A DNA stretch of 28,571 nucleotides, taken from contig NW_027152196.1 of NCBI RefSeq assembly GCF_004359215.1, positions 1 through 28,571 of the forward strand. The letters run 5' to 3'. Position 1 is the stretch's first letter; each line of letters opens with the position of its first letter. Origin of the DNA: Bremia lactucae. Taxonomy: Eukaryota > Oomycota > Peronosporomycetes > Peronosporales > Peronosporaceae. Below, piece after piece: positions 10,991 to 20,930 of this stretch. The position numbers and the translations under genes are program-made. A model generated the notes under the pieces. The model was given only the letters and a program-made list of their open reading frames with translations, ran no database searches and had not been told where the DNA came from.

Positions 10991-11520
10991 AGGAAAGTGT
11001 GTCTAGTGCTAAAGCACAATTTCAGCGGTCAACGTTGGCAGCCATGAAGGCATACCACGTGACAGGCTCATTAGCCACTGAGGTAAAAGAGAGCTTCAGT
11101 CAGGACGACCATTGTCGCCTACTGTTGCATCACTTTGGTGGACGAAAGGTTCCCCTCCCGTCGCACCTGAAAGCTAAGCTAAATCGCTTTAGCTACAGCG
11201 ATGTCATGTTATGGCATCAGCTGTCACCTTGTGATCCCTATAGCAACTCCCGAAGAGTGGAGCAAGCAATTGCCCTTTGTGGAGTTCGGTATAAATAACA
11301 GTGTCCACGCCAGCACGGGTGAGACACCGTTTTATATTAATGGACTGCGCCATCCTCGGACGCCAGTCTCGTTTGTGCACACCCCGAGTCTTAGTGGGGG
11401 AGGGCCCCTCACTATGCCCGGTGCGAAAGAGGGACATAGTTTCGTCAATACGACGATGACCCGCGAGGGTATCATCTCAAAGATAGTAATTTGCCCTAGT
11501 GACCCTGCCAGTTAAGCAGT
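10991..11520 (+). pseudogene. Integrase remnant of element B with the catalytic core deleted
   Basis: After RNase H the frame reads through a pre-integrase linker to SDVMLWHQLSPCDP (about 11200). It then jumps, in another frame, to EEWSKQLPFVEFGINNSVHASTGETP and NGLRHPRTP (11255-11370), which in intact elements lies after the catalytic glutamate. The HHCC finger and the D,D(35)E core, about 250 codons, are missing. The junction lies near 11230-11250. Confidence 0.8.
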
Positions 11521-11619
11521 GGTCAATAAAAATTAGCCTTATGACCGACCTCTCGGCGGTATCATAGACGAGTTTGATGCTAAAAGCGTGAGCGAGGTCA
11601 ACGCTTTGCGGATGAGCGA

Positions 11620-12520
11620 TTAGCGATTAGCCATCACACGAAAAGTACGTGACGCGATGGCAAGCCCACAGGACAAGCAAAAAGAACATGCGGACCGAAA
11701 TGGTCGCAAAAATAATGAACGCTTTAGAGTGGGTGAAAAGGTACTATTAAGTACTGCTACCCTACCTAAGAATGCATTTTCTGTACTACCTGGAGGTACT
11801 ACGAAGTTGTTGCCGCGTTTCATTGGGCCCTTAACGGAGGTCGAAGAGGTTGGAGACCTAAATTATAGGCTCATTCTTTCGCCGTATTTTACGTGGGTCG
11901 TCTGAAATGGTGTGTAGACCCAAATGAGGTCACATATCCCCATCCGTCTAAGGAGACCGATGGTGACGTCGACTGTGAGTCGAGCGTCGTTCGGGTGAGA
12001 GGGACGGTGAAGGCGAAAAGCTATCAGCCGACCGACTCCTCCCACCACGAACAAGACTCGGCGAGCGAGAGACATCACGCGAGTAACGCGGATCCCTCAG
12101 CATTATCCTCTCGAAAAGGTCCAAGCGAGTCTTCAGGCGTTCATAACCCTGACGAACCTTCGCTCAAACATAAGAAAAGATCCGAGGTCAGTCGCGAGAC
12201 TTATCCCTCGAGATCCGCAATACGTCCTTCAGCAGCCCTTAACGCCTATGACTGAACGGACGAAGGTAAGGCAGCCGCGAGTAGGTGGACGAGATCGCCA
12301 CTCCTATCGGGTGCCGCCTGCACTGATGGATACGGGTGGGACCAACGCTTCCTTGTTGGAAGGTTGCTTACCCACCGCTCCGTGAGGCAAAGAAAACAGA
12401 TCCTCGTTCAATGGTAAGGTTACCCGAAGAGTTTTGATTCTTGGAACCGATCGATAACCTACGTATTGACGTGTCCGGCTTGATGGCTGCCTATGTAAAG
12501 GAGCACCAGCTGAGACCTCT
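11620..12520 (+). pseudogene. Integrase C-terminal GPY/F module and chromodomain of element B
   Basis: DKQKEHADRNGRKN, FRVGEKVLLSTATLPKN, LPRFIGPLTEVEEVGDLNYRL (11670-11870) form the GPY/F module. GRLKWCVDPNEV follows in a shifted frame, then a polar linker to 12255. At about 12370-12515 the pattern RKQILVQW-stop-GYPKSFDSW, then in the next frame EPIDNLRIDV, matches the C-terminal chromodomain of chromoviruses. That domain is thought to steer insertion to particular chromatin. A stop replaces one codon and at least one frameshift is present. Confidence 0.75.
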
Positions 12521-12567
12521 TCGCTAGTCTCAAATGGACTAGCAGAAGTAGCGTTGACTGAGCACGT

Positions 12568-13082
12568 TCACGTGTCGTCGGCAGGTTTAGGCTCCGAATC
12601 ATCTATGTCAGAACCATTATGGATTATGGTCCGAGCATAAGGCGTTGCGGTTTTACCCAACGGAGAAGCGGCTGCGCCCTTATGGGCTCTCATTACCTGT
12701 CGCTGCGCTTTCCAGCGCAGACGACGAGACAGCATTCGTAAATGATGCTGTCTCCGTGTTGTGAGGCATGAGAGAAGTTTGAATGGGCAATAATGCGCCA
12801 TCGTCCTTCCTCATGAGCTCGTTGTCCGCATCACTACTATGAGGTGACGGCAACGGTGTCGACTCATTGTAGTCAGTCGACAATAAGCGACGGATCAGCA
12901 TCCTCACTGTTAAACTGGGATGGATCCTTTAGCCCCGTTAACGCGACAGCAGCAGTAGCTGTCTGCGTTTCGACTAAGGCATTAGACGCTGCCGGCGTTA
13001 ACACGCGGCGCGTGCGCTTAGGGCGAGGTTGAGTGGTCGTCTTCGCAGACGACCCACCAACGTGGCCCCTTTTCGGTGGCAT
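12568..13082 (-). pseudogene. Antisense ORF (aORF) of element B, unknown function
   Basis: On the strand opposite to the element, between the chromodomain and the polypurine tract, lies an ATG (13082) frame starting MPPKRGHVGG, with a basic, nuclear-localisation-like KRTRR. It is followed by an Ala-rich stretch, an acidic DPSLIVD motif, then Ser/Pro-rich sequence in the next frame (YNESTPLPSPHSSDADNEL). A four-base duplication near 12870-12880 (GACTGAC) causes the first frame change; a second change lies near 12690. The frame ends at 12568. The DPSLxVDY block is shared with the antisense ORF of element D (14055 on). I do not recognise the family; it has no retroviral domain I know. Confidence 0.65.
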
Positions 13083-13198
13083 CTTTGGCACCGTGTATGT
13101 GAACACAGGTCGCTAGAGTGTTAAGTGAACTAGCGGTGCGAAAGCTGCTCGCAGTTCCTCGCTCTTTTTTGACGAATTTAAAATGTAAATTCGTTCTT

Positions 13199-13211
13199 TA
13201 AGGGGGAATGG
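13199..13211 (+). promoter_or_regulatory. Polypurine tract of element B
   Basis: AAGGGGGAATGG directly before the 3' LTR; the expected primer for plus-strand synthesis. Confidence 0.7.
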
Positions 13212-13728
13212 TGTAACGGGCTAAAGTTGCCTTAATGTAACACAGTCCCCGTTAAGTACACTTGGTGTCAATTACTCAAAACAAGAAACTAGACCCACCA
13301 CTCGGATGTGGTTCACATTTGTGACCAACCCTTGTGTATGTGATGCACATTGGTGCATTCACATTAGGAGGGATGACGGCTAGCGTCATCCGTTACGCGA
13401 GGTATTTAGAAGATACGCTCGCAATACATATTAAGTGTTATCTATAGAGATGACATTTTGATTGGTAGAATTAGGTATTTATATTTAATGCGATTAAATA
13501 TAAATTAGTCTGACAACTACTTATTACTTAGTAAGTGCGCACGAGGGGCCGGATTACCGCTCCCGTGACGACACTTTACTAGAGTACTTAGTGCGTTGGG
13601 TGAGGTCGCTAACGCGCCCACCACACTACGTCACTGTACGCAAGAGAAGCTGGCAAAACCGCTTTCTCGCTGTGCTAGGGTGTGTGTCTAAGTAGAGCGT
13701 GGCCGCATTTACGACGTGCCCGCCTACA
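13212..13728 (+). repeat. 3' LTR of element B
   Basis: It starts TGTAACGGGC and ends CGCCTACA. It is collinear with 6755-7280 but diverged. Its right neighbour is an inverted family-A LTR piece, not a matching target-site copy. Confidence 0.85.
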
Positions 13729-13923
13729 CTCTTAGCTCTCTCTCTCTTTGTGCGCGTCCAGTGCTGACTGGACCGCGGAGCAAGTAGATATAATGGTCTG
13801 CATCTATTGATGGATAAACTTTCCGGATATTACTATGTATAGTAATATTCCCCAAATATTATCTACCTTTTAGACACTTTATTAATTAACAACCTTTAAG
13901 TGTTAATAACATGTAACGATACA
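13729..13923 (-). repeat. Family-A LTR fragment, inverted (3' LTR of element D)
   Basis: The reverse complement aligns with the first ~200 bases of the LTR at 3151: the ATTAACACTT block, the TCTAAAAGGTAGATAATATT block and the CTCCGCGGTC...CTGGACGCGC block. It is cut off by the end of element B. Confidence 0.85.
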
Positions 13924-13937
13924 TCACCCCCCCCTAA
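13924..13937 (-). promoter_or_regulatory. Polypurine tract of element D (minus strand)
   Basis: On the minus strand TTTAGGGGGGGGTGA abuts the LTR start. The same arrangement, GGGGGGTGA, precedes the inverted LTR at 23813. This fixes the orientation as a 3' LTR of a minus element. Confidence 0.75.
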
Positions 13938-14054
13938 ACGACAATCATTCTGACTGTCATTGAATAAAGTGGTCACTATACGACCACTTAAGTGGAAACG
14001 ATGTGAAATGGTCAGAACCAAAATTTTAAATTATATCGCATAATTAACGGGTCC

Positions 14055-14910
14055 ATGCGGTCAGCGAATAGAGTGGAACCTTCGGCTGCGGTACATACAG
14101 CCGCGGGCGACGCATATTTGTCTCTTGCGGCAGACATTTCGTATGCCAAAGTATCATTTTCTTCTGCAACACTAAATGTTGCGGGTGCACGTGGTAAGTC
14201 ACCACGTGAGTCCGACCCCTCTTTGGCGGTCGACTATGAATGCGAGTCGGATGAAATGGCCGACTCGACAAGAGTAAAACAGTCGCCTGAACGTCATCTG
14301 GCGTCTGACTATGAGCCTTCGAATGAGAGGGCTCAATCGGATAGTCGTGCTAATAGCGCTCGCTATAGCATGTTTGGTTCCGACGATGAGGATTATTCGC
14401 CATCGCCAGCACCGTCTCCGTGCCGTCACCCGCACTTATCCCTTTGCGTGGTGATGACGATGGCGTAAGCCATCGTAATAAAAGTTCTTGTGGTACCCTT
14501 GCTTCAGTGGGTACCACTCAGGGGAGTGCAGACGATAACATGTCTCGTCTTACCCCTGAGAAGAACCCGTGGCGTTTGCCCGAACGGCTAGTCAGTAGCT
14601 TGTCGGAAGAGACTACTCCTTACAAATTAATATCGCTTATTTATTGCGACAACGCTTCATGGCCTTGTAACCAGCGCGAAGAACTTTCGGGTGAGGAGAT
14701 TTATATCTCGATGCTTTTCTTAAGCATCGATGGTACAGTGTCATCAATAAACGAGATAAAATCTCGTTGATGCAAGCCTGGAGCGCGTTCATTCGCAATG
14801 TCACAGACATTGGACGCGAAGACTGGCTTCAAAGATTTAACTCGATTCGCGTTAAGTTTGAGAAACGAACCCCAACCGGTGCAAGGTGGTTGCTGCCGAT
14901 TCCGACCTAG
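14055..14910 (+). pseudogene. Antisense ORF (aORF) of element D, unknown function
   Basis: It lies opposite to element D and begins at ATG 14055. The first 137 codons are Ala/Ser-rich, then acidic, with SDPSLAVDYECESD (compare DPSLIVDY in B) and GSDDEDYSPSPAPSP. The frame changes near 14420-14460 to RLPERLVSSLSEETTPYKL...EEIYISMLFLSIDG, and again near 14757 to QAWSAFIRNVTDIGREDWL, ending at TAG 14908. The last segment aligns with QAWVGFVQNVQRIGREVWL in the minus-strand ORF of element C (about 22360). So D holds an N-terminal disordered acidic region plus a helical domain with an IGREdWL signature. Family not recognised. A consensus-like splice donor CAG/GTAAGT follows at 14953-14961. Confidence 0.65.
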
Positions 14911-15317
14911 CCCTTTCGTGACTAGAAGTTGTCGAAAGTTCGACATCACTTGCAGGTAAGTTGGAAGTTGGGCTCATAACTTGTTAGAATGGTGTAGCTT
15001 ACGAACGAAGTAGTAAATGGGAAACTAATATGTACTATCTTAATTCTACTTGTGCATCCCTAATTAGCCTGTCCTAAATTACTTAATAGGAGTTCATTAG
15101 TATCTGACACATCATAGAGCATGCGACAGTGTGAGTGAGTAATGAGCCCTTAATTTGCACTCACTGTGCCTTCTTTGTGTGTATCTTGAATAGTTGCATT
15201 ACGCACCTTCTCTGCGCGTAACTTGAAACGTCACCCTATGCACCTTCTTTGTGCATATTTCGACACATCCATCATGCCCATGTTAGATGGAACGTGCGTG
15301 GCCTTTGAACGGACCAC
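14911..15317 (-). other. Leader and gag start remnant of element D, with three hairpin repeats
   Basis: On the minus strand the sequence after the PBS resembles the leaders of A and A' (ATCTAACATGG at about 15290-15280) and starts a gag-like frame that ends quickly. Between 15170 and 15265 (plus coordinates) three copies of a CTTCTNTG core flanked by short inverted arms recur at about 45-50 base spacing. No other gene is seen. Confidence 0.5.
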
Positions 15318-15329
15318 GAAGTGCTACCA
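15318..15329 (-). promoter_or_regulatory. Primer binding site of element D (minus strand)
   Basis: On the minus strand TGGTAGCACTTC starts two bases after the LTR end CCGTTATA. The LTR end has T where others have C. Confidence 0.7.
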
Positions 15330-15331
15330 GG

Positions 15332-15641
15332 TATAACGGAGCAGCCTTCGCTAGGACTGATAACAGTGCCTCGATACTTCACGTGCAATGACGTGCAGAC
15401 GAAGTCTTAAGGTAGCTACGAAGTATTAGATACTAAACGTAAATACTAACGACTTGAATTTTGAAAAGTAAAGCTGTATTCATATATATTAAGTTCCTAC
15501 GTAGCAATCTTCTGTCAACTGACTTAAGTATATAGTATCAAACAATGAATAGCGCCTACTACTTGCGCACCGCCCAATCGTGCCTAGTAACGATTGGCGG
15601 GGTTGGTTTAAACTTAAATCAGCCAATCAACAGAACTGCTG
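15332..15641 (-). repeat. 5' LTR of element D, truncated, related to family C
   Basis: The reverse complement aligns with the last ~310 bases of LTR C: the TTGATTGG...GATTTAAGTTTAAA block, the CTGCACGTCNTTGCACGTGAAGTAT block and GAGGCACT...GTTATCAGT. The first ~170 bases are missing, cut at the start of LTR C. Confidence 0.8.
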
Positions 15642-16130
15642 TGTAACGGATGTACCATTACATAAGTAATATTTCCTATAAGAGATACAATAAATATTAA
15701 TGTTTAAGAGAGAAAATAAATATAGAAGTACCAAATCATTGTATTTATAATTTTGAAATCTTACTTAATAGTTCAAAAATCACCAATTTTGGTGCTTTTG
15801 AAGCAATACGACATTACTTCTATTGATTGGTTGATTTAAGTTTAAATCAACCCCACCAATCGTTACAAGACACGATAAGGCGTTGCCCAAGGAGGCGCAT
15901 TACCTAGTAGGCTATTAACATATTAAAGTCAGTAGATCGAAGATCGTTATGTCAGAAACTTGATATATATGTACGGTTTTACTTGTTCCGTATTATAAGG
16001 CCTAAGAATTTATCTTTAGTAGCTAAGACTTAGAACCTTCCTCTGCACGTCTTGCACGTGAAGTATTCGAGGCACTCCATCTTCACTGTTATCAGTATAG
16101 GTTGACTAGTATTGTTAACAGTCCGTTACA
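15642..16130 (+). repeat. 5' LTR of element C (489 bases)
   Basis: It starts TGTAACGG and ends CCGTTACA. It contains a strong inverted repeat at 15829-15852 (11-base arms GGTTGATTTAA and TTAAATCAACC). The LTR at 23308-23813 aligns with it in reverse orientation over the full length. Confidence 0.85.
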
Positions 16131-16132
16131 CC

Positions 16133-16144
16133 TGGTAACACTCC
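16133..16144 (+). promoter_or_regulatory. Primer binding site of element C
   Basis: TGGTAACACTCC two bases after the LTR end; one or more bases differ from the A/B' version TGGTAGCACT. Confidence 0.7.
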
Positions 16145-16174
16145 AATCAACGGCCTACGCACGTTCCATCCGTC

Positions 16175-17230
16175 ATGGACATGTTGGATGAAGAAGGAGA
16201 TAGCTTTCAATCTCCTCAAGAAGGCTATCGCGCAACGCACGAAAGGCTCATTCATTTGAGTGACCTTGAATGAATAGCGATCGAACACATGAGTTCGGTT
16301 CTAGGTGGACCAGCCGTTAGCGCAATGTTGTTCGCTCTGCAAAGAGACGGGCAACATGCAGCTATAGCCGAATTCATACAACATGAATTCGACGGAACCT
16401 AAGAAAGTAGACTGCTTCGCCGGCAAGGCTCTCAACACGCGGAAGTGTTGAGAACAGGGTGCTTAACAGTTGGAACTGCTGAGACACGAGCATTTACAGG
16501 CTGCTAGCGGGCCGATGCTTCCACGTCGACCCGAAAGCTTAAAGTTCGAAATTCCTAAGTTTAAGGCAGTCGAAGGCGACTCCCTTTTGAGATGGTTTGT
16601 CGAATATACAACGCCATTAAAGCTCGCCGCATCAATGATGATGCGACGAAAGTGAAATTTGGCACGTCCGACGAAGCCGGACGTGCCAAATATCGTTAGG
16701 GCTCAAGCTTTACGACACGTTAGGTTTAAGTCGTACGAGATTTAAAGACCCGACTCAGTCAAACATTTGAGCCGCCACATGCCGAATTCAGGGCTGAGCC
16801 GAGCTCCTGGATTTGAAGCAGGACAAGCGCGATATTCACGCGTATGTCCAACATACACGATACGTTGTAAGAGTCATCCATTAGATGCACAAACACAGGT
16901 AACTGTATTAATTATTAGTTTTGCAGACGGTCCTATCAAGACACACCTGTTCCGGCTTGAACTAGAGACGCTTGATAAAACGATCTCAGTAGCGGAACCC
17001 GAAGACTTCAGCCTGAAAGAGGCTTTCGTCCACCCTGAGGCTTATCGTCCTCCATGACGGCAAGCTAAACGGAGGTCCAGAATCAATGAACCTCTCGTAT
17101 ATAGAGAGCGAGATACCTTGCTCTTCAAGTTACGAACTATTTCAAAAATGTAATCGTTGTCAAAAAACGGGTTGCTACGCCTATGATTGTAGTGCCACAC
17201 GGCCAGTGTCTAGAAAATTTTGAGCGAAAC
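16175..17230 (+). pseudogene. gag remnant of element C
   Basis: The probable start is the ATG at 16175 (MDMLDEEG...), matching MDMLDDSG in A' at 24732. Recognisable pieces are AVSAMLFAL...AIAEFIQHEFD (about 16310-16395), PESLKFEIPKFKAVEGDSLLRWFVEY (16518-16610) and TLDKTISVAEPEDFSL (about 16966-17013). The zinc-knuckle site reads CNRCQKTGCYAYDC (17149-17190), in which Cys replaces the metal-binding His. Stops and frame changes separate all pieces. Confidence 0.75.
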
Positions 17231-18563
17231 GATCGACCTCTCGCTAGGAATATCGGAGGACACGGATCCGACGCTGTTGCGAAATCGCAACGGCGAGTTG
17301 GATCGTCAAAAAAACGGTCGGGGTCAGTAGGTGCGGAGCGCCCTCCTGATCCAGCAACGTCAAAAGAATTTGCAGGTCTTTTGATGAAAGTTGCTTCTCA
17401 CACACAAACATTGTGTGTAACTGCCCCAGGTGATGAGGTTAACCTCATCACCTTAACAAATATAGTAGCAAATATGTTGCCACTTATGTCTCTAGTCAAT
17501 TGTAGGGCGTCGAACAATTTTTTCCGACGCAAATCGCTAGAAGATCGCAGACTCATATTTATTGAGCGCGATATACCTCTAACGAGGATGACAGTGCGCC
17601 TAGCAACGGGCGCATCTGTAACAGTAAAGAAACGTGTAGTTGGTATTTAATACTCGTGAAAGGGTGAACAGTATGATGATGAATTCAACGTACTTAATTT
17701 GGATGACAAATTTGATGTCATCCTTAATTTACCATGGCTCAGAAACTACGAGCCATGTATAAATTAGCAGCATCAAGGCTTGAGGATGTTTGCCTCTCGT
17801 TCATCAGAGGGGCATTTGATGAACCTCTTTGAGCGTCCACAAGTGTGTTAAATATCGTACGAGAGAGTGCGATGGCCTCACTTGTAGTTCGGTCGTTTTC
17901 ACGACTGCACAAGACCTCCGTTTGAAAACCATCACACTGTGGAGTTAGATACCGACGGCTGTGCACAAGCACATCCAGCGTCGAAATTCGACCACTCAAA
18001 TAAGTTGAGTGGTACGAAACAAGGATGCTTGCTTCGAAAGCAACATTCAAGAACATTTGAAACCGCTGTCTATTAGAGACAATGCGAAAATTCTAGATCG
18101 ACTGGAGAGTCGATCCTAGAGTATCTCGCTGTGGTTGCACAACCACAGCAAGAGGCAGTGGGGGATATTTTCCAAATAGAACTTGAGGGAATAGTCCCCA
18201 AGATTGTGCAAGAAAAAGACCCTAGAAACCTGCGGTCAAAGGATCGCAGGTTCCTTTGGAAGTAAGTTCCAAAGAGGAAACTGAGACATTAAATACCTAA
18301 GTAAACAGCGGATCAAGTGTAGGCGCTGATCTGATAGCGCCTTCGAAGATAACTTTGGAGATAACTCAAATGTCAACGCTAGAACCGAAACGGTTCTTGC
18401 GTGATATGCGTAGTGGCTAAGTCAAGCAGATCTGCATACTTGTTGCAGATGACAAATACGTGGCCGATATTTGGTCGGCAATAGCATTTCCTGAGAACGA
18501 ACGGGTTCTCAGCAGCTCATCGATGAACGGAAATGTCCTCGATGAGAAGGCTTGGATTGAACG
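17231..18563 (+). pseudogene. Protease region and RT linker of element C
   Basis: The frame from 17183 to 17650 covers the linker and first half of the protease. The active site reads LVNCRASNNF, so the catalytic Asp is Asn, next to the same CRA as in A. TVRLATGASVTV follows. After a stop at 17648 the second half is recognisable at about 17710-17760 (DVILNLPWLRNYEP). The remaining ~800 bases are a non-coding-looking linker with many short inverted repeats, aligned with 5250-5828 of element A. Confidence 0.7.
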
Positions 18564-19536
18564 TTGTACTCCCCAGCCTGGCAGTCTTCGAAGACAAATC
18601 CCTTATATAAAGATTTGATCGAATTGAAGGATGCATTTCCTGAATCCCTACCGTGCGAGTTGCCTAAGAATAAATGCACTCGATACGAAATCGATATGAT
18701 TCCAGGTCCGAATTACTGTGTCATGAACCAGTGGCCATTGCCTCGTGAACTAGTAAAAGCGATCGACGAATTCTTTGCCAATCGCTTAGCAGCGGGCCAT
18801 ATGAGGGAGACGACCTCCCAACATAGCTCTCTGACCTTCTGTGCGCGTAAAGCAACAGGAGGATGGCGGATTGTGCATGCGTTTAATTTATTGAACGCTG
18901 CAACGGTACCGGCTCAAACGCCGATACCACGAAAAGACGTAATTATAGATGATATGTCAAAAAGTTCTATTTCGTCAATAAATTGGATGGATGAATTCTA
19001 TCAGATCCTTATGCGTGAACAAGATATCCCGTTCATCACAGTAAGAACACCAAGCGGAATGCTATGTGAGTGGCTAGTTATGTCACAGGGACTTAGTAAT
19101 GCCCCTGCGACATTTAATAGATGTGTAACCAATCTGTTGAGATCGGTGCGGGATTTCGCACCATTTTAATGACGTCTTCGTTCATAGCAGAGCCATTACG
19201 GAAAGCCGGACGTTGGAATACGTCCGAAAGATTCTTGCACCGATGCGTAAGCATAAGTTTTACGCAAGTCTCAAGAAGTGTATATTCGCCGCAAGTAAAC
19301 ACCACTTCTTGGGTGCATCGTGGGTACGCCATGATCCGAAAAAGATTAAGGCAATCACCGACTGGCCAATGCCAGTCGATGTAAAAGGACTTCGAAACTT
19401 CATCGGCTTAGCGGCGGAATTACAAAGGTATTCCCGCAATTATGCCGAAATGACAGTACATATATCTTCATTGTTGGAGAGAATTTTAAGGTGGCCATGG
19501 AAGGCTGATTGTCAGCTTTTCTTTGAGGGTATCTAG
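18564..19536 (+). pseudogene. Reverse transcriptase of element C, YxDD box lost
   Basis: An open frame to 19169 carries TNPLYKDLIELKDAFPE, YCVMNQWPLPRELV, SLTFCARKATGGWRIV, PAQTPIPRKDV, WMDEFYQILMREQDIP, PSGMLCEWLVMSQGLSNAPATFN: most RT fingers and palm motifs. At 19159-19176 the catalytic box should follow; the first frame stops, and the next frame reads HFNDVFVHSRA, so YFDD has become HFND. The thumb/connection continues in 19213-19536 (KCIFAASKHHFLGASWV, ITDWPMPVDVKGLRNFIGLA). It cannot be active as it stands. Confidence 0.85.
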
Positions 19537-19890
19537 CAAAGCTTGAGGCAATCGCCAATCCTGGCGATTGCTAACCAAAACAGACCATTTCAAATGGTCT
19601 GTGACGCCAGCGATTTTGCAATCGGCTGTGCGTTAATGCAATACGACACAGACGGCGCAGAGCGTCGTCTGTCATTTATCGCGTCAGTTGTAACCAGCTG
19701 AACAAAATTATCCAGTGCATAACAAGAACTCCTTGCCATTAAATATGTCGGCCGTAAACAGTCCACACCTCTTGCAAAGGATGGCGAGATCGTTGTCTTT
19801 CTTCGCGGAGTACAACTTCTCCGTAGAATATAATTCACGACGACTTATCATCGTCGCTGATGCTCTTTCGCGCCGGACCCATTTTTGAGC
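19537..19890 (+). pseudogene. RNase H remnant of element C
   Basis: VCDASDFAIGCALMQYDTDGAERRLSFIA (19600-19685, given here only as the motif region) is followed by QELLAIKYVGR (about 19725-19755) and FLRGVQLL, with stops between. The middle with the second catalytic aspartate is not recognisable, so part of the domain has been deleted. ADALSRR-like sequence appears near 19858-19880. Confidence 0.7.
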
Positions 19891-20930
19891 CGGCTTCGCA
19901 AAACAACAGTGAGGATAAGCCCACTGTTGCAACAATAAGTGTTCCATCACCAACATTACTTGACGACGTTAGAGGAGCTTATCAAAAAGATAAAGCTCTT
20001 CAAGGGCTGATTGATTATCTTAGAAATCCATCCCAACAATCGTTGAAAGGATTGGCGAAATTGTACCGATCCTCAGCAGATCGATACACAACACGCAATG
20101 GTTTACTGTATGCACGGGCATTGCTAGCGACCCACCTCGTGTCGTCATCCCTACCCATAATGATTTGTTTGTACGCATAATGTATGGGCGTCACGATGCT
20201 CCAATAAATGAGCATCGTGAACGTGAGAAGACTTATCTCACGGTAAGTTGCGACTTCTATGGGCGCGCCAGTATGAGTTCGTCCGCAAGTCCATACGTGC
20301 TTGCGAAGTTTGTCAACGGGTGGAGCCCAGTGCTTCATCCCGTGCTCCGTTACAACCTCTGCCTGTTCCGGTGAGTGTTGGCAGTCCGTATCTATGGACT
20401 TCGTCTTCGGTTTTCCCGAAGACGATCACAAAACAGTGGAATCCTTGTTTTTGTAGACCGATTCAGCAAGATGGTACATCTTGCTGCAGTACTAGAGTCG
20501 ATTACGGCTCCGGGTTGTGCCCGTGTATTTATCGACACGGTATTCAAACTCCATGGGCTAACACGTGAACGGGTCTCAGATCGAGGCCCCAGATTCACAG
20601 CGGAATTCTGGCAAACTGTGGTCAAATCCCTTGGAACACAGTTGAAAATGTCAACTTCTGACCATTTTGAAAATGATAATCCGACAGAACGTGCAAATTG
20701 TATCCTTGAAGAGTTAGTTCGAGAATACGTCCACTTTTTCGCAAGTTGGAGCGAGTTCTTGTCGATTGTGGAGTTTGCCATAAACAATTCAGTGCATGCT
20801 CCTAGAAGCATACATGGTTTTACGAAGCATACATGGTTTTACGAAGCATACATGGTTTTACGTGAATGGCTTACGTTATCCACATTAACCCAGCCTGTTT
20901 AAAAGTGGCTTTATTTCAAGGGGGGGACTC
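19891..20930 (+). pseudogene. Integrase of element C, finger and catalytic core, frameshifted
   Basis: A helical pre-integrase linker (VRGAYQKDKALQGLIDYL, about 19968-20025) leads to a degenerate zinc finger with HDAPINEHREREKTY in one frame and ACEVCQRVEPS in the next (about 20190-20335). The core frame 20375-20902 keeps GILVFVDRFSKMVHLA, SDRGPRFTAEFW and PTERANCILEEL, the positions of the D,D(35)E motif region, then SIVEFAINNSVHA. A 19-base triple repeat at 20805-20861 then breaks the frame before FYVNGLRYP. Confidence 0.8.
20805..20861 (+). repeat. Three perfect 19-base tandem repeats inside the integrase gene
   Basis: The unit GAAGCATACATGGTTTTAC occurs three times in a row. The normal sequence needs it once, so 38 extra bases shift the frame. 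This looks like recent slippage. Confidence 0.9.

Larger units (their letters stand above)
6755..13728 (+). mobile_element. Element B: Ty3/gypsy chromovirus-like retrotransposon, LTR to LTR, degenerate
   Basis: A 526-base 5' LTR, PBS, gag, protease, RT, RNase H, integrase remnants, a chromodomain, an antisense ORF, a polypurine tract and a 517-base 3' LTR follow in order over 6,974 bases. The two LTRs differ at many positions, so insertion is old. The flanks do not show a target-site duplication (CAGTG before, CTCTT after). All coding parts have stops or frameshifts and the integrase core is deleted. Confidence 0.85.
13729..15641 (-). mobile_element. Element D: short minus-strand LTR element carrying only the antisense ORF
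   Basis: Read on the minus strand: partial 5' LTR (15641 to 15332), PBS, a leader with the first codons of a gag-like start, about 300 bases of degenerate leader, then a region whose only long reading frames lie on the opposite (plus) strand, a polypurine tract, and a partial 3' LTR (13923 to 13729). No protease, RT or integrase is visible. The left LTR is of family A and the right LTR resembles family C, so D may be a recombinant. It looks like a non-autonomous deletion derivative. Confidence 0.65.

Noticed and set aside
15829..15852. Transcription terminator
   Set aside because: A strong palindrome but inside an LTR of a eukaryotic element, with no bacterial context; such palindromes are common here.
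20392..20811. 139-codon minus-strand frame in the integrase of C
   Set aside because: Shadow of the plus-strand integrase core with its D,D,E-type motifs.
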